Source of the DNA: Corynebacterium kefirresidentii
GTDB lineage: Bacteria; Actinomycetota; Actinomycetes; Mycobacteriales; Mycobacteriaceae
NCBI GenBank assembly: GCA_002154655.1
Contig: NGUZ01000019.1
Location: 1 to 37,177, forward strand
Direction of reading: 5' to 3'
Length of the DNA: 37,177 nt
In this document: positions 9,330 to 16,747 of the stretch, piece by piece
Layout of the letters: each line of letters begins with the position of its first letter
Numbering within the stretch: position 1 is the stretch's first letter
Notes under the pieces: generated by a model
What the model was told of the DNA's origin: nothing
What the model saw: only the letters and a program-made list of their open reading frames with translations
Databases searched by the model: none
Program-made: the position numbers and the translations under genes

Positions 9330-9398
9330 AACGAGGAAGTCTATCCCTAAGTATCGCCTATAGGCCACCCAGGCGGGCCGAAGTTGCGAACTTGTTAA

Positions 9399-9980
9399 CT
9401 AATCGTTGTCCCACTTTGTTCCGGGGTAGCTCCAATCGCTGAATTTATCTAGGATGTCCTGCGGTTTTTCCTCCATCACCAAGGCATCGACAAAACGCGG
9501 CAAGATGAAGCCGGACTCGGCCATGGCGGCGTACATGGCATGGAACGGGCGCCAAAAGTCCTCCGTATTAACTAGGCCTACCGGGCCGCGGATGTGGCCC
9601 AGCTGCTGCAGGGTGAGCACCTCGGTGAGCTCTTCGAGGGTGCCGACGCCGCCGGGGAGGCAAATATAGGCGTCGGCAAGCTGCTCCATGCGGGTCTTGC
9701 GCTCGGCCATGGAGCCGACCACCTCGAGGGTGGTCAGGCCGGGGTGGGAAATCTCCAGATCCACCAGGGACTGCGGCATCACGCCGGTGACGGTACCGCC
9801 GGCGGCCAGGCAGGCCTCTGCGACCTCGCGCATCAAGCCGATATTGCCGCCGCCGTAGACCAAGGTGAGGCCGCGTCGGGCCAGCTCCGTACCCAATTCC
9901 TGTGCCGCCTGCGTATAAGCCGGGGAGTTTCCTGTTGCTGAACCACAATAAACCGCTACTGACTGCATGCTCTCCAGCAT
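9399..9980 (-). CDS. LOG family (TIGR00730) cytokinin riboside monophosphate hydrolase-like protein
   Basis: Rossmann-fold protein of about 193 residues. It has the LOG signature PGGVGTLEE (about 109-117) and the nucleotide-binding ERKTRM (93-98), plus the standard opening SVAVYCGSATG and VYGGGNIGLM. Bacterial LOG proteins hydrolyse nucleoside 5'-monophosphates such as AMP or adenine cytokinin ribotides to free base and ribose 5-phosphate. The frame also opens at a GTG (10004) and an ATG at 9968. 9980 is chosen as a compromise, and 9968 has a closer GGAG. Divergent from the ROK regulator. A dedicated AMP nucleosidase lies 5 kb away, so the two activities may overlap. Confidence 0.88.
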   Translation of the reverse strand: MLESMQSVAVYCGSATGNSPAYTQAAQELGTELARRGLTLVYGGGNIGLMREVAEACLAAGGTVTGVMPQSLVDLEISHPGLTTLEVVGSMAERKTRMEQLADAYICLPGGVGTLEELTEVLTLQQLGHIRGPVGLVNTEDFWRPFHAMYAAMAESGFILPRFVDALVMEEKPQDILDKFSDWSYPGTKWDND

Positions 9981-10039
9981 AGGTATCTGCGCGCCCACCA
10001 CCACCTTTAGACCATTCGGTACATGGCGTGTTTATGAGA

Positions 10040-10069
10040 TTAGACAAAGCAGTCTGGAATATTTATACT
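10040..10069 (+). promoter_or_regulatory. Leaderless promoter of the ROK regulator
   Basis: TTAGAC (10040-10045) and TATACT (10064-10069) are 18 bases apart, with the ATG at 10077 seven bases after the -10. Transcription would begin on the start codon, and no SD is visible. The short inverted repeat AGAC/GTCT between the boxes could be an operator, but the evidence is thin. Confidence 0.6.
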
Positions 10070-10076
10070 TCTTTTT

Positions 10077-11210
10077 ATGATCAAACCTGGCCCAGTGTTC
10101 ACGCGGCCCCGCACCCCGGCCGCAAAGTGCCTCCATTTGGTGCGCCTGAACCCGATCATCACCCGGAGCGAGCTAGTGGAAGCCACCGGACTTTCCCAGC
10201 CCACCATCACGCGCGCTACTACTTCCCTACTCAACGCGGGCCTCATTCAGGAACGCACCGACCTCACCCAGTCCCGCGGGCGCGGCCGGCCCACAGTGCC
10301 GCTCGAGGCGGCCGATAATGACTGGGCGCTCGGCGGCATCTCCGTGGGCACCAAGCAGACCTACATCGGCCTCTATGACACCAAAGGCCGCACCTTGAGC
10401 GAGGAAGAACTAGCTACCCCGGTGGCCGCGCTCAGCGAGGATGACTTCCTCGAGCACATCATGGCCGGCATCAACCGCATGATGACGGACCTGGACCACC
10501 GCTTGGTCTCCCTCGGCGTGACTACCTCGGGCACCGTGGATGACAACGGCCTGGTCACCGCGGAAAATCTCAATTGGCACGGCGTGGACATTGCCGAGCG
10601 CCTGCGCTTCCAGTTCGGCGTGCCCGTGGTGGTCTCCTCCGCCATCCCGGCCATCCTCGGCTCCGAGACCCAGGCGGCCGAGATTGGCACCAGTGAGCGC
10701 GTCCTGGTCCTCTTCGCGGACGATTCCATCGGCTCCGCCCTCTCCGTGGAAGACGAGGTCAGCCCCATTATTCCCGTGCCCCCGACGCACTCCGAGCTGC
10801 TAGGCTATGGCGCGTCCGAGCACCTGCTGGCCACCCAGCACATCCTGGAGGCGATACGCCACGAGGGCGTGGAGGCAGCCTCGCTTGCCGACGCCGCCCA
10901 GGCAGCCAACTCCCACCCCGCCGTCCGCGCCATTTTGGACGAGCGCGTCCGCCAGTTGGGCGCCATCACCGCGGAACTGGTCAAGGCCCACTCCCCGGCC
11001 ACCGTGGTTATCGCCGGCGGCGCGTTTACCGACGACCCGAAAGCCCCCAAGCAATTCGCCGCCACCGTCCGCGCCTCCGCGGGCGATGAGTTGCAGCTGC
11101 GCATGATTCCGGGCCATAAGGAGATTGTCCGCGCGGTAGCCCGCACCGTGGCCACCGACCAGCTCCTGCGCCAACCGCTGGAGCTAGGCCGCTCACTCCA
11201 GCACGCTTAG
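10077..11210 (+). CDS. ROK-type transcriptional regulator
   Basis: A 377-residue protein. It has an N-terminal winged-helix HTH (about 15-65: IITRSELVEATGLSQPTITRATTSLLNAGL, then a GRGRPTVPL wing) followed by a ROK-like ATPase-fold domain (about 80-370). The ROK kinase loop that normally reads GTGIGGG is replaced by ADDSIGSAL, and the CxCGxxGC zinc motif is absent, so it should be a pure regulator without sugar kinase activity. ROK-type regulators of corynebacteria include CysR, a regulator of sulfur assimilation. Whether this is that protein cannot be settled here. The 3' end overlaps the convergent HAD gene by 18 bases. Confidence 0.85.
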   Translation: MIKPGPVFTRPRTPAAKCLHLVRLNPIITRSELVEATGLSQPTITRATTSLLNAGLIQERTDLTQSRGRGRPTVPLEAADNDWALGGISVGTKQTYIGLYDTKGRTLSEEELATPVAALSEDDFLEHIMAGINRMMTDLDHRLVSLGVTTSGTVDDNGLVTAENLNWHGVDIAERLRFQFGVPVVVSSAIPAILGSETQAAEIGTSERVLVLFADDSIGSALSVEDEVSPIIPVPPTHSELLGYGASEHLLATQHILEAIRHEGVEAASLADAAQAANSHPAVRAILDERVRQLGAITAELVKAHSPATVVIAGGAFTDDPKAPKQFAATVRASAGDELQLRMIPGHKEIVRAVARTVATDQLLRQPLELGRSLQHA

Positions 11211-11789
11211 GACCTCGCGTACCGAGTCGATGCCGCGGAAGAGGTGGGCGTTGAGCCCGCAGTAGTTCGCGCCCTCCACGTAGTCGATGCGGTCATCAAA
11301 AAAGTGCGTATCCTTCGGCTGCGCGGCGAGCGCATCCACGGCCACGCGATAGGCTTCTGGGTGCGGCTTGGCCACGCCAATATCGCAGCTAAACGTCACC
11401 GCCGCGCAGTCCTCCAGCCACGGCTGCTTTTTTCGCACTTGGCCCGCCAGCGTGGTGGGGATATTGGACAAGATGCCCACGCTATAGCCTTCCCCGATAA
11501 GCCCCTTGACCAGCGCCACCATGTCCGGGTCCGCCTCCAGTAGGCCGCTGTTTTCGCACGCTACCGCCTCCGCGACGGGTACCTTCCCCAACCCGGCGCG
11601 GGCTGCTACCTCATTCCAGTAGTGACTATCGCTAAAAATGCCGGCATCGTAGTCCGGCCGATAAAACCCGTAGGCCTCCCACATCGCCCCTGGATCTGGC
11701 GGCGCAAGGAGGCGCTCCAAGGCCGCGTGGCTTTCTGGGGTTGCCGGGCGCATGAGCACGCCGTACATATCAAAGAGGAGTTTGGGCAT
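11193..11789 (-). CDS. HAD-superfamily hydrolase, epoxide-hydrolase-N/YihX-like
   Basis: A 198-residue HAD hydrolase with a helical cap between motifs I and II. Motif I is FDMYGVL, with nucleophile Asp7. The usual second Asp is Tyr9, as in subgroups that have DxG or DxF here. Motif II is ILSN (Ser108), motif III is the Lys in VAKPHPEAY (Lys141), and motif IV is FFDDR (Asp165, Asp166). It is probably a small-molecule phosphatase, substrate unknown. It ends inside the 3' end of the convergent ROK gene. The small membrane protein gene ends only 12 bases upstream. Confidence 0.82.
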   Translation of the reverse strand: MPKLLFDMYGVLMRPATPESHAALERLLAPPDPGAMWEAYGFYRPDYDAGIFSDSHYWNEVAARAGLGKVPVAEAVACENSGLLEADPDMVALVKGLIGEGYSVGILSNIPTTLAGQVRKKQPWLEDCAAVTFSCDIGVAKPHPEAYRVAVDALAAQPKDTHFFDDRIDYVEGANYCGLNAHLFRGIDSVREVLSVLE

Positions 11790-11801
11790 AACGGGGCCAG
11801 T

Positions 11802-12155
11802 TTATGCGCGTTTCGGCGCCTGGGTCAGCACGGCTACGATTCCCACACCCGCACCAGCGACAAAAAGAGGCAGCATCGCAGGCGCCTGCTCCATGGACAA
11901 GGCGAAGATGCCGCCGATGGCACCAATGAGCAGCATACCGCCGAGGCTATAGAGCGAGCGTGTGACTACCCCACGCTTGCCGGCGACGCCATAAACCAGC
12001 AGCGCGAGCCCGGCGAATGGGCCGAGCATCAGCGCCGCGGTGGTCAAAAATACCCCCAAGGCCACGTGCGTGGACATGATTGCCGCTCCTACGATGAGAA
12101 AGAGCGCCAGAACTAACAGGCTTATGGCGCACAAAGCCTTGCGTTGCGTTGACAT
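11802..12155 (-). CDS. Small four-helix membrane protein, unknown
   Basis: A 117-residue hydrophobic protein with about four membrane segments (residues 8-27, 31-57, 68-86, 91-110), small loops and a basic C-terminus (APKRA). It has no recognised family. The SD GGGAGG (12164-12169 on the complementary strand) lies about ten bases before the ATG and inside the 3' arm of a perfect hairpin, so translation may be controlled by RNA structure. It lies downstream of ferritin on the same strand and upstream of the HAD gene. Confidence 0.7.
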   Translation of the reverse strand: MSTQRKALCAISLLVLALFLIVGAAIMSTHVALGVFLTTAALMLGPFAGLALLVYGVAGKRGVVTRSLYSLGGMLLIGAIGGIFALSMEQAPAMLPLFVAGAGVGIVAVLTQAPKRA

Positions 12156-12160
12156 AGAAA

Positions 12161-12198
12161 CAATCCTCCCACCGCACCGCAGTGCCGTGGGAGGATTG
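12161..12198 (-). terminator. Perfect hairpin between ferritin and membrane-protein gene; sequesters SD
   Basis: A perfect 12-bp stem (CAATCCTCCCAC with GTGGGAGGATTG), extended by an inner GCAC/GTGC stem closed by a four-base loop. In the minus-strand transcript it follows the ferritin stop by about 40 bases and is followed by TTTCTATG. It can act as the ferritin terminator. Its 3' arm contains the SD of the next gene, so read-through RNA would have that SD paired. Confidence 0.75.
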
Positions 12199-12237
12199 CT
12201 CTAAATCTTGATGGGTTTGTTATTCACCCACGCGGGC

Positions 12238-12735
12238 TTAAGCGCCGCCTTCGGTGCGACCAGCCAGGCGCTCATCGATGCGCAGTAGGCCAGAACCATC
12301 ATTGCCCACCAGCTTGATCTGGTCCAGAATCTCAGAAACGGTAGCCTCTTCTTCCACCTGCTCGCTCAGGAACCAGTCAACGAGCTGGCGGGATTCCAGA
12401 TCCTGTGCGTCTAGCGCCGCGCGGGCGATGGTGCGGATCTCCTCGGAAACCTTCTGCTCGTGCTCGAGGGAAGCCTGGAAGGCATCCTGCGGGTTAGCGG
12501 CCTTGACGGAGCCAACCGGGATGTCATTGAGCTCTACGCGGTATCCGCGGGAGAGCAAGTGGTCTGCAATCTTCTCGGCGTGCTCGCGCTCTTCAGCGGC
12601 CTGGCCCATGAACCAATCGCGCATGCCTGGGAAGGAGAGATTATCCATCTCGAAGGCCAGCTGGGTGTAGACCATGGAAGCGCCATACTCGCTAATAACC
12701 TGGTCATTCAACAGGGTTTGCAGCTTCTCGTCCAT
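12238..12735 (-). CDS. ftn: Ferritin
   Basis: A 165-residue non-haem bacterial ferritin, an iron-storage 24-mer. Ferroxidase-centre residues are all in place: Glu16 (ISEYGAS), Glu49 and His52 (AAEEREHAEK), Glu91/93 (LEHEQK), Gln126 and Glu129 (LSEQVEEEA). The protein is a four-helix bundle with the usual fifth C-terminal helix. An SD (AAAGG) lies eight bases before the ATG. A DtxR-like box lies about 115 bp upstream. In C. glutamicum the ferritin gene is among those activated by DtxR with iron, which fits. The hairpin at 12161-12198 probably ends the transcript. Confidence 0.93.
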   Translation of the reverse strand: MDEKLQTLLNDQVISEYGASMVYTQLAFEMDNLSFPGMRDWFMGQAAEEREHAEKIADHLLSRGYRVELNDIPVGSVKAANPQDAFQASLEHEQKVSEEIRTIARAALDAQDLESRQLVDWFLSEQVEEEATVSEILDQIKLVGNDGSGLLRIDERLAGRTEGGA

Positions 12736-12814
12736 CGTAAAAACCTTTCTGTGTGGGGGAAATCAATAAGTGCTAAGCACCACACTACCGGAGATTCTCC
12801 CGCGATCCAGCAAG

Positions 12815-12830
12815 GTCTACTTAAGTAAAC
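12815..12830. promoter_or_regulatory. Palindrome upstream of ferritin
   Basis: GTCTACTTAAGTAAAC is a 16-bp palindrome with a single mismatched pair, 80-95 bp upstream of the ferritin ATG and 20 bp from the DtxR-like box. It is a possible second operator, with no known match. Confidence 0.3.
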
Positions 12831-12849
12831 TTGCACGTCATTATGCTTT

Positions 12850-12868
12850 TTTAGATTGGATAACCTAA
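12850..12868 (-). promoter_or_regulatory. DtxR-like iron box upstream of ferritin
   Basis: On the minus strand the 19-mer TTAGGTTATCCAATCTAAA matches 14 of 19 positions of the DtxR consensus TTAGGTTAGCCTAACCTAA, with the left half perfect. Its distance from the gene (about 115 bp) suits an activator site better than a repressor site. Confidence 0.55.
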
Positions 12869-13014
12869 GTTAGCCAAGACAAAGCTAGCCCCCAAGCGCG
12901 GGCAAAGTTCCCCTAAGAACTCGAGGTCATCGCGGATACTCTGCTTTTATCCCGACGCGAGTCCGCGGCCAGTTCGGCATCTACTACTTGAGCCTTCGCA
13001 CCCTAGGCTAAAAA

Positions 13015-13030
13015 TGTGATGTTAATCACC
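13015..13030. promoter_or_regulatory. GlxR-like motif / weak terminator at SulP stop
   Basis: TGTGATGTTAATCACC fits the cAMP-receptor type motif TGTGA-N6-TCACA except at the last base. It also folds as a 5-bp hairpin (GTGAT/ATCAC) followed on the minus strand by ATTTTTAG, so it may simply terminate the SulP transcript. It includes the SulP stop codon. Both readings are tentative. Confidence 0.3.
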
Positions 13031-14503
13031 CAAGCGGCCGCTCAGGCGATTCAGGCGCTGCGCGCTCGCCCCTTCCAAGCCACGGAACTCTACTTCGATG
13101 CCGCGCTCGGCGTATTTCTTCTGCACCGCATCCAGCGTCGCCACCGTGGAGGCATCCCATACCTCGGCCTTGCTCATATCAATCACCACACGCCGGGTAT
13201 CCAGCGTGTAGTCGAAGGCGTAGACCAAGTCATTGGAGGAAGCGAAAAAGAGCTGGCCGCGCACCGCGTACTCGGCTTCTCCAATCCGCTCTACCTCCAC
13301 CAGGTGGGCCACGCGGCGGGCAAAGCCGATTGATGCCGCCACCACGCCGAGCACCACGCCCACCGCCAAGTTATGCGTGGCCAGCGTGCCTACCACCGTC
13401 ACCAGCATCACCAGTGTTTCTGATAGCGGCATGAGCTTTAGCGTGCGCGGGTGCACCGAATGCCAATCCACCGTCGTTGCGGCCACGATAATCATCACCG
13501 CCACCAGCGCGGCCATCGGAATGCGGCCGACGGTCTCGCCAAAGAGCAGGCAGAGGATGAGGAGGAAGGCGCCCGCAAGGAACGTCGACAAGCGCGTGCG
13601 CGCCTGGGATGCCTTCACGCCGATCATGGTCTGGCCAATCATGGCACACACGCCCATACCGCCAATGGCCGCGGCGAGGATGTTACCCACGCCCTGACCA
13701 AAGGACTCGCGCGTTTTATCGGAGTGGGTATCCGTAATGTCATCGACCAGCTTGGCCGTCAGCAGCGATTCCATCAGGCCCACCAATGCCATGCCAAAGG
13801 CATAGGGCGCAATCAGCTGCAGGGTATCTAGATTCCACGGAATATCCGGCACGAAAAGCCCCGGCAGCGAGGTAGGCAGCTCGCCCTGGTCCGCCACATC
13901 GGGCACCTTCCACCCGGCCGCCACCGCAATAATGCTGACCACCAGAATGGTAATCAGCGGGGCGGGAATCACCGTGGTCAGCCGCGGCAGCCCCAGCATG
14001 ATGGCCAGGCCAATGGCCACCAGCAGATACACCATCCACGGCACATCAATAAGGTGCGGCAGCTGCGTAGTAAACATCATGATGCCCAGCGCATTGACGA
14101 ATCCCGTCATCACCGAGCGCGGGATAAAGCGCATGAGCTTGGCGACGCCCACCGCGGCCAGCACCACCTGCATAATTCCCGCCAAGAGCACCGCAGCGAC
14201 CACGTAGTCATGCCCATGTTCATGCGCGAGCGGTGAGACAACGAGCGCCACCGCGCCGGCCGCCGCGGAAATCATCGCCGGCCTGCCGCCAGTAAAGGCG
14301 ATGGACATGGCCATGACCACGGAAGAAAACAATCCCACCCGCGGATCCAACCCTGCGAGGATGGAAAAGCTTAAGACCTCCGGGATCAAAGCAAGCGCCA
14401 CCGCCAGGCCGCCAAAAACCTCCTTGCGCAGGCGCGCAGGCGAGGAAAATGCATAGCGGAAACTGGCGATGACGCCGGTAGGGGCAGGCTGTTCTTTAAT
14501 CAC
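13022..14503 (-). CDS. SulP family inorganic anion transporter with STAS domain
   Basis: A 493-residue membrane protein with the SulP fold. The opening RKEVFGGLAVALALIPEVLSF is the family signature, followed by about 10-12 membrane segments. After residue 385 comes a cytoplasmic STAS domain (VVIDMSKAEVWDASTVATLD). SulP members carry sulfate, bicarbonate or other anions. Bicarbonate or sulfate cannot be distinguished here. The start is a GTG with AGGA upstream. It follows the phosphoribosyltransferase by 21 bases and is probably the last gene of a three-gene operon. Confidence 0.9.
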   Translation of the reverse strand: MIKEQPAPTGVIASFRYAFSSPARLRKEVFGGLAVALALIPEVLSFSILAGLDPRVGLFSSVVMAMSIAFTGGRPAMISAAAGAVALVVSPLAHEHGHDYVVAAVLLAGIMQVVLAAVGVAKLMRFIPRSVMTGFVNALGIMMFTTQLPHLIDVPWMVYLLVAIGLAIMLGLPRLTTVIPAPLITILVVSIIAVAAGWKVPDVADQGELPTSLPGLFVPDIPWNLDTLQLIAPYAFGMALVGLMESLLTAKLVDDITDTHSDKTRESFGQGVGNILAAAIGGMGVCAMIGQTMIGVKASQARTRLSTFLAGAFLLILCLLFGETVGRIPMAALVAVMIIVAATTVDWHSVHPRTLKLMPLSETLVMLVTVVGTLATHNLAVGVVLGVVAASIGFARRVAHLVEVERIGEAEYAVRGQLFFASSNDLVYAFDYTLDTRRVVIDMSKAEVWDASTVATLDAVQKKYAERGIEVEFRGLEGASAQRLNRLSGRLGD

Positions 14504-14524
14504 GCCTGCACATCCTAGTGGACT

Positions 14525-15037
14525 TTAGGAGCCTTCCTTAAAGGAGCCATCTGCAGTGATAACTGGCAGCACGGACCAGGCGAAGTTGATCCACTGATCG
14601 GTCTTCTTCCACGAAAAGTCCGGTTCAAAGATGGTCTTCGGTTTGGTATAAATGACGGCCGAGCGCACCTCGTCTGCGGTTTCCTTAAGCAGATTAACCA
14701 CCAGATCCAGGGTCTTGCCGGAGTCCGCGACGTCATCTACTACCAGTACCTTCTTGCCCTTTAGCGAATCCGTGTCCAGCTGCGGGGAGAGGATGATGGG
14801 CTCCTCCAGGGTTTGCCCGATATCGGTATAGAACTCCACATTGATAGCGCCCATGGCCTTGACACCGATGGCATAACCGATAGCACCGGCTGGAATGAGG
14901 CCGCCGCGGGCGACGCCCACGATAAGGTCAGGGAACCAACCAGATTCCACAATCTGTTCCGACAGGTTACGGCTCGCCTCGCCGAAGACCTCCCAGGTGA
15001 GGTTTTCCCGGTCCGGGTGGATCCAATTTTCAGTCAC
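14525..15037 (-). CDS. Purine-type phosphoribosyltransferase
   Basis: A 170-residue type I phosphoribosyltransferase. The PRPP-binding motif VLVVDDVADSGKT lies at residues 97-109, and the PRPP loop VGVARGG at 40-46. The C-terminal part with DFSWKKTDQWINFAW resembles the hood of xanthine/guanine (Gpt-like) enzymes. It converts a free base and PRPP into the nucleotide; base choice is not certain. GTG start with an AAAGGAG SD ten bases before. Located 73 bases downstream of AMP nucleosidase, so the two may act in turn: nucleotide cleavage releases base, and this enzyme salvages bases. Confidence 0.85.
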   Translation of the reverse strand: MTENWIHPDRENLTWEVFGEASRNLSEQIVESGWFPDLIVGVARGGLIPAGAIGYAIGVKAMGAINVEFYTDIGQTLEEPIILSPQLDTDSLKGKKVLVVDDVADSGKTLDLVVNLLKETADEVRSAVIYTKPKTIFEPDFSWKKTDQWINFAWSVLPVITADGSFKEGS

Positions 15038-15110
15038 GATTGTGTGGCTCCTTTTGCGTCATGGGATTTCTTTGTAGTTTAACGAGCATTGCCTGCCAAA
15101 GAAAAGGCAC

Positions 15111-16514
15111 CTACCGGAATGGAACCTCGCCCAAAGTCCGGCGTAGCTTGCGAGTGCGCAGGCGCTCCGGATTTTCGGCTAGATGCTCCATCGCACGCAC
15201 CGCGCACATTACGTGAGCTTCCTTCGAGTTGGAATAGAAGGCTTGCGCCTGGGCTGGCAGCTTCGGCACCGCGTGCAGCGGCAGGTCAGAGACCGAAAGG
15301 AGTGTGCCGTAGGGAACGCGGTAGCGATAGCCATTGGCCGCGAGCGTGCACGATTCCATATCGACAGCCACCGCGGTGGAGGTACGCAGCCACTCCCACA
15401 GATCCCGGTTAGTGCGCCACTCCCAATTGCGATCATCGGTGGAGAGCACCGTACCGGTTCGCATGAGCGAATTATCGTCGCCGTACACCGCCTTCACCGC
15501 AGACTCGAGCATGCGCTGTACCTCCGGAATCGCCGGGATGGGAGAGGTCGCCGCAACCTTTTGGTCCAAGATGTGGTCATTGCGCTGGTAGGCATTGCCC
15601 AAAATCAAATCCCCGATGCGCATGCGCCCATCCATGCCAGCGCAGTGGCCGATCATGATCCAGGCCTCCGGCCGCAGCACCGCCAAGCAATCCGTAATGG
15701 TCTTGGCGTTGGAGGGCCCTACACCGATATTGATCATCGTGATGCCATCACCACCGGCGGTAATCAGATCAAAGCGCGGCATTTGGAAGCGAGAGGTCAA
15801 GGTCAGACCATCCACATCGAGGTCCACCGCATCGTTGGGGTGGATGGTCTCCCCATTGGGCAGCACCAAGGCGGTATAACGCGAGTCTTCCCTGGTCAAC
15901 TCGCGCAAACCAAATTTCACAAACTCGGTGGTGTGCATCGCGTAGTTAGTAAACAAAATGTATTTCTGCACCGTATCGACCTCGATGCCGGTGTAATGCT
16001 CAATGCGCGCACACGCGATATCAAAGCGCTGGGCACCAAAATGAAAAAGCGGCTTTTCCGCACCGTGGAAGGCCTCCCATTCGCCATCAATGATCGCATC
16101 ATTGACCTCATCCAGCGTCGGACGTGGAATGGGCCCGCGTTCCTGCGGGGCTTTGCCCGCTCCCTTGATGTACTCCGGCGGAATGCGCTGGTCCGATTGA
16201 CCGACGAAAATATCGCACGGATAGTTACCCGCCAGGCGAGTCAGCTGCTCGTGCAGGTAGTTCCGAATTATGTGCGGCTTGGAAATTACCGCCGAGTACT
16301 TGCCCGCCTCGTTGACGTAGCCAAACGGCTCGGAACGATCGATCGGCTGCCATTTGCGGATATCCACTGTGGCCTTGGGATAAACCACATAGCGATAGTC
16401 ATCAAGGTTTCCTGATTCCAAAGTCTTGCGCGCAAGCTCGCAGGAATTCTCGTAAATCTCGATCAGGCGGTTTACCGCCTCATCAACGGAGTGGACATGC
16501 TGCAGATCGGTCAT
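15111..16514 (-). CDS. amn: AMP nucleosidase
   Basis: A 467-residue protein matching the Amn layout. It has an N-terminal AMP-nucleosidase-specific domain (about 1-170, with YSAVISKPHIIRNYLHEQL) and a C-terminal nucleoside-phosphorylase-like domain (VGPSNAKTITDCLAVLRPE, IGHCAGMDGRMRIGDLILG, and AVDMESCTLAANGYRYRVPYG, in which the Met-Glu pair binds ribose). It hydrolyses AMP to adenine and ribose 5-phosphate, adjusting the adenylate pool. Length is close to E. coli Amn. It heads a probable operon with the phosphoribosyltransferase and SulP genes. The ATG follows a -10 box by seven bases, suggesting a leaderless mRNA. Confidence 0.93.
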   Translation of the reverse strand: MTDLQHVHSVDEAVNRLIEIYENSCELARKTLESGNLDDYRYVVYPKATVDIRKWQPIDRSEPFGYVNEAGKYSAVISKPHIIRNYLHEQLTRLAGNYPCDIFVGQSDQRIPPEYIKGAGKAPQERGPIPRPTLDEVNDAIIDGEWEAFHGAEKPLFHFGAQRFDIACARIEHYTGIEVDTVQKYILFTNYAMHTTEFVKFGLRELTREDSRYTALVLPNGETIHPNDAVDLDVDGLTLTSRFQMPRFDLITAGGDGITMINIGVGPSNAKTITDCLAVLRPEAWIMIGHCAGMDGRMRIGDLILGNAYQRNDHILDQKVAATSPIPAIPEVQRMLESAVKAVYGDDNSLMRTGTVLSTDDRNWEWRTNRDLWEWLRTSTAVAVDMESCTLAANGYRYRVPYGTLLSVSDLPLHAVPKLPAQAQAFYSNSKEAHVMCAVRAMEHLAENPERLRTRKLRRTLGEVPFR

Positions 16515-16521
16515 AAGCGCG

Positions 16522-16527
16522 AGTGTA
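16522..16527 (-). promoter_or_regulatory. amn: -10 box of amn (leaderless)
   Basis: TACACT on the minus strand is a perfect TANANT box, seven bases before the amn ATG at 16514. No SD is present between them. The -35 region is not recognisable. Confidence 0.5.
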
Positions 16528-16747
16528 GCGGGGACTTCGCAGTGCGGCAGCGGTCCGCGCAGTTCTTTATTCTTTTCCGCGGTAGCTTCAGTGATACCAA
16601 TACTGACATGATTTACTGCGAGAAAATCAAAGACCTAGGATCAGTCCTTTAAGCTGCTAAGAGTGTCAAAGCAAAGGCCTCAAAGGGAATGCGACGAAGA
16701 GCTCGACTATGTCAACTCGGGCATCGTCCCATCAATCCGAAGTATTC

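Noticed and set aside
15183..16415. 410-codon open frame on the plus strand
   Set aside because: It is antisense to amn, which has full family motifs; the frame has no recognisable protein.
16515..16747. Short plus-strand frames between amn and the MFS gene
   Set aside because: Frames of 13 to 43 codons without SD or motif; the stretch appears to be plain intergenic DNA.
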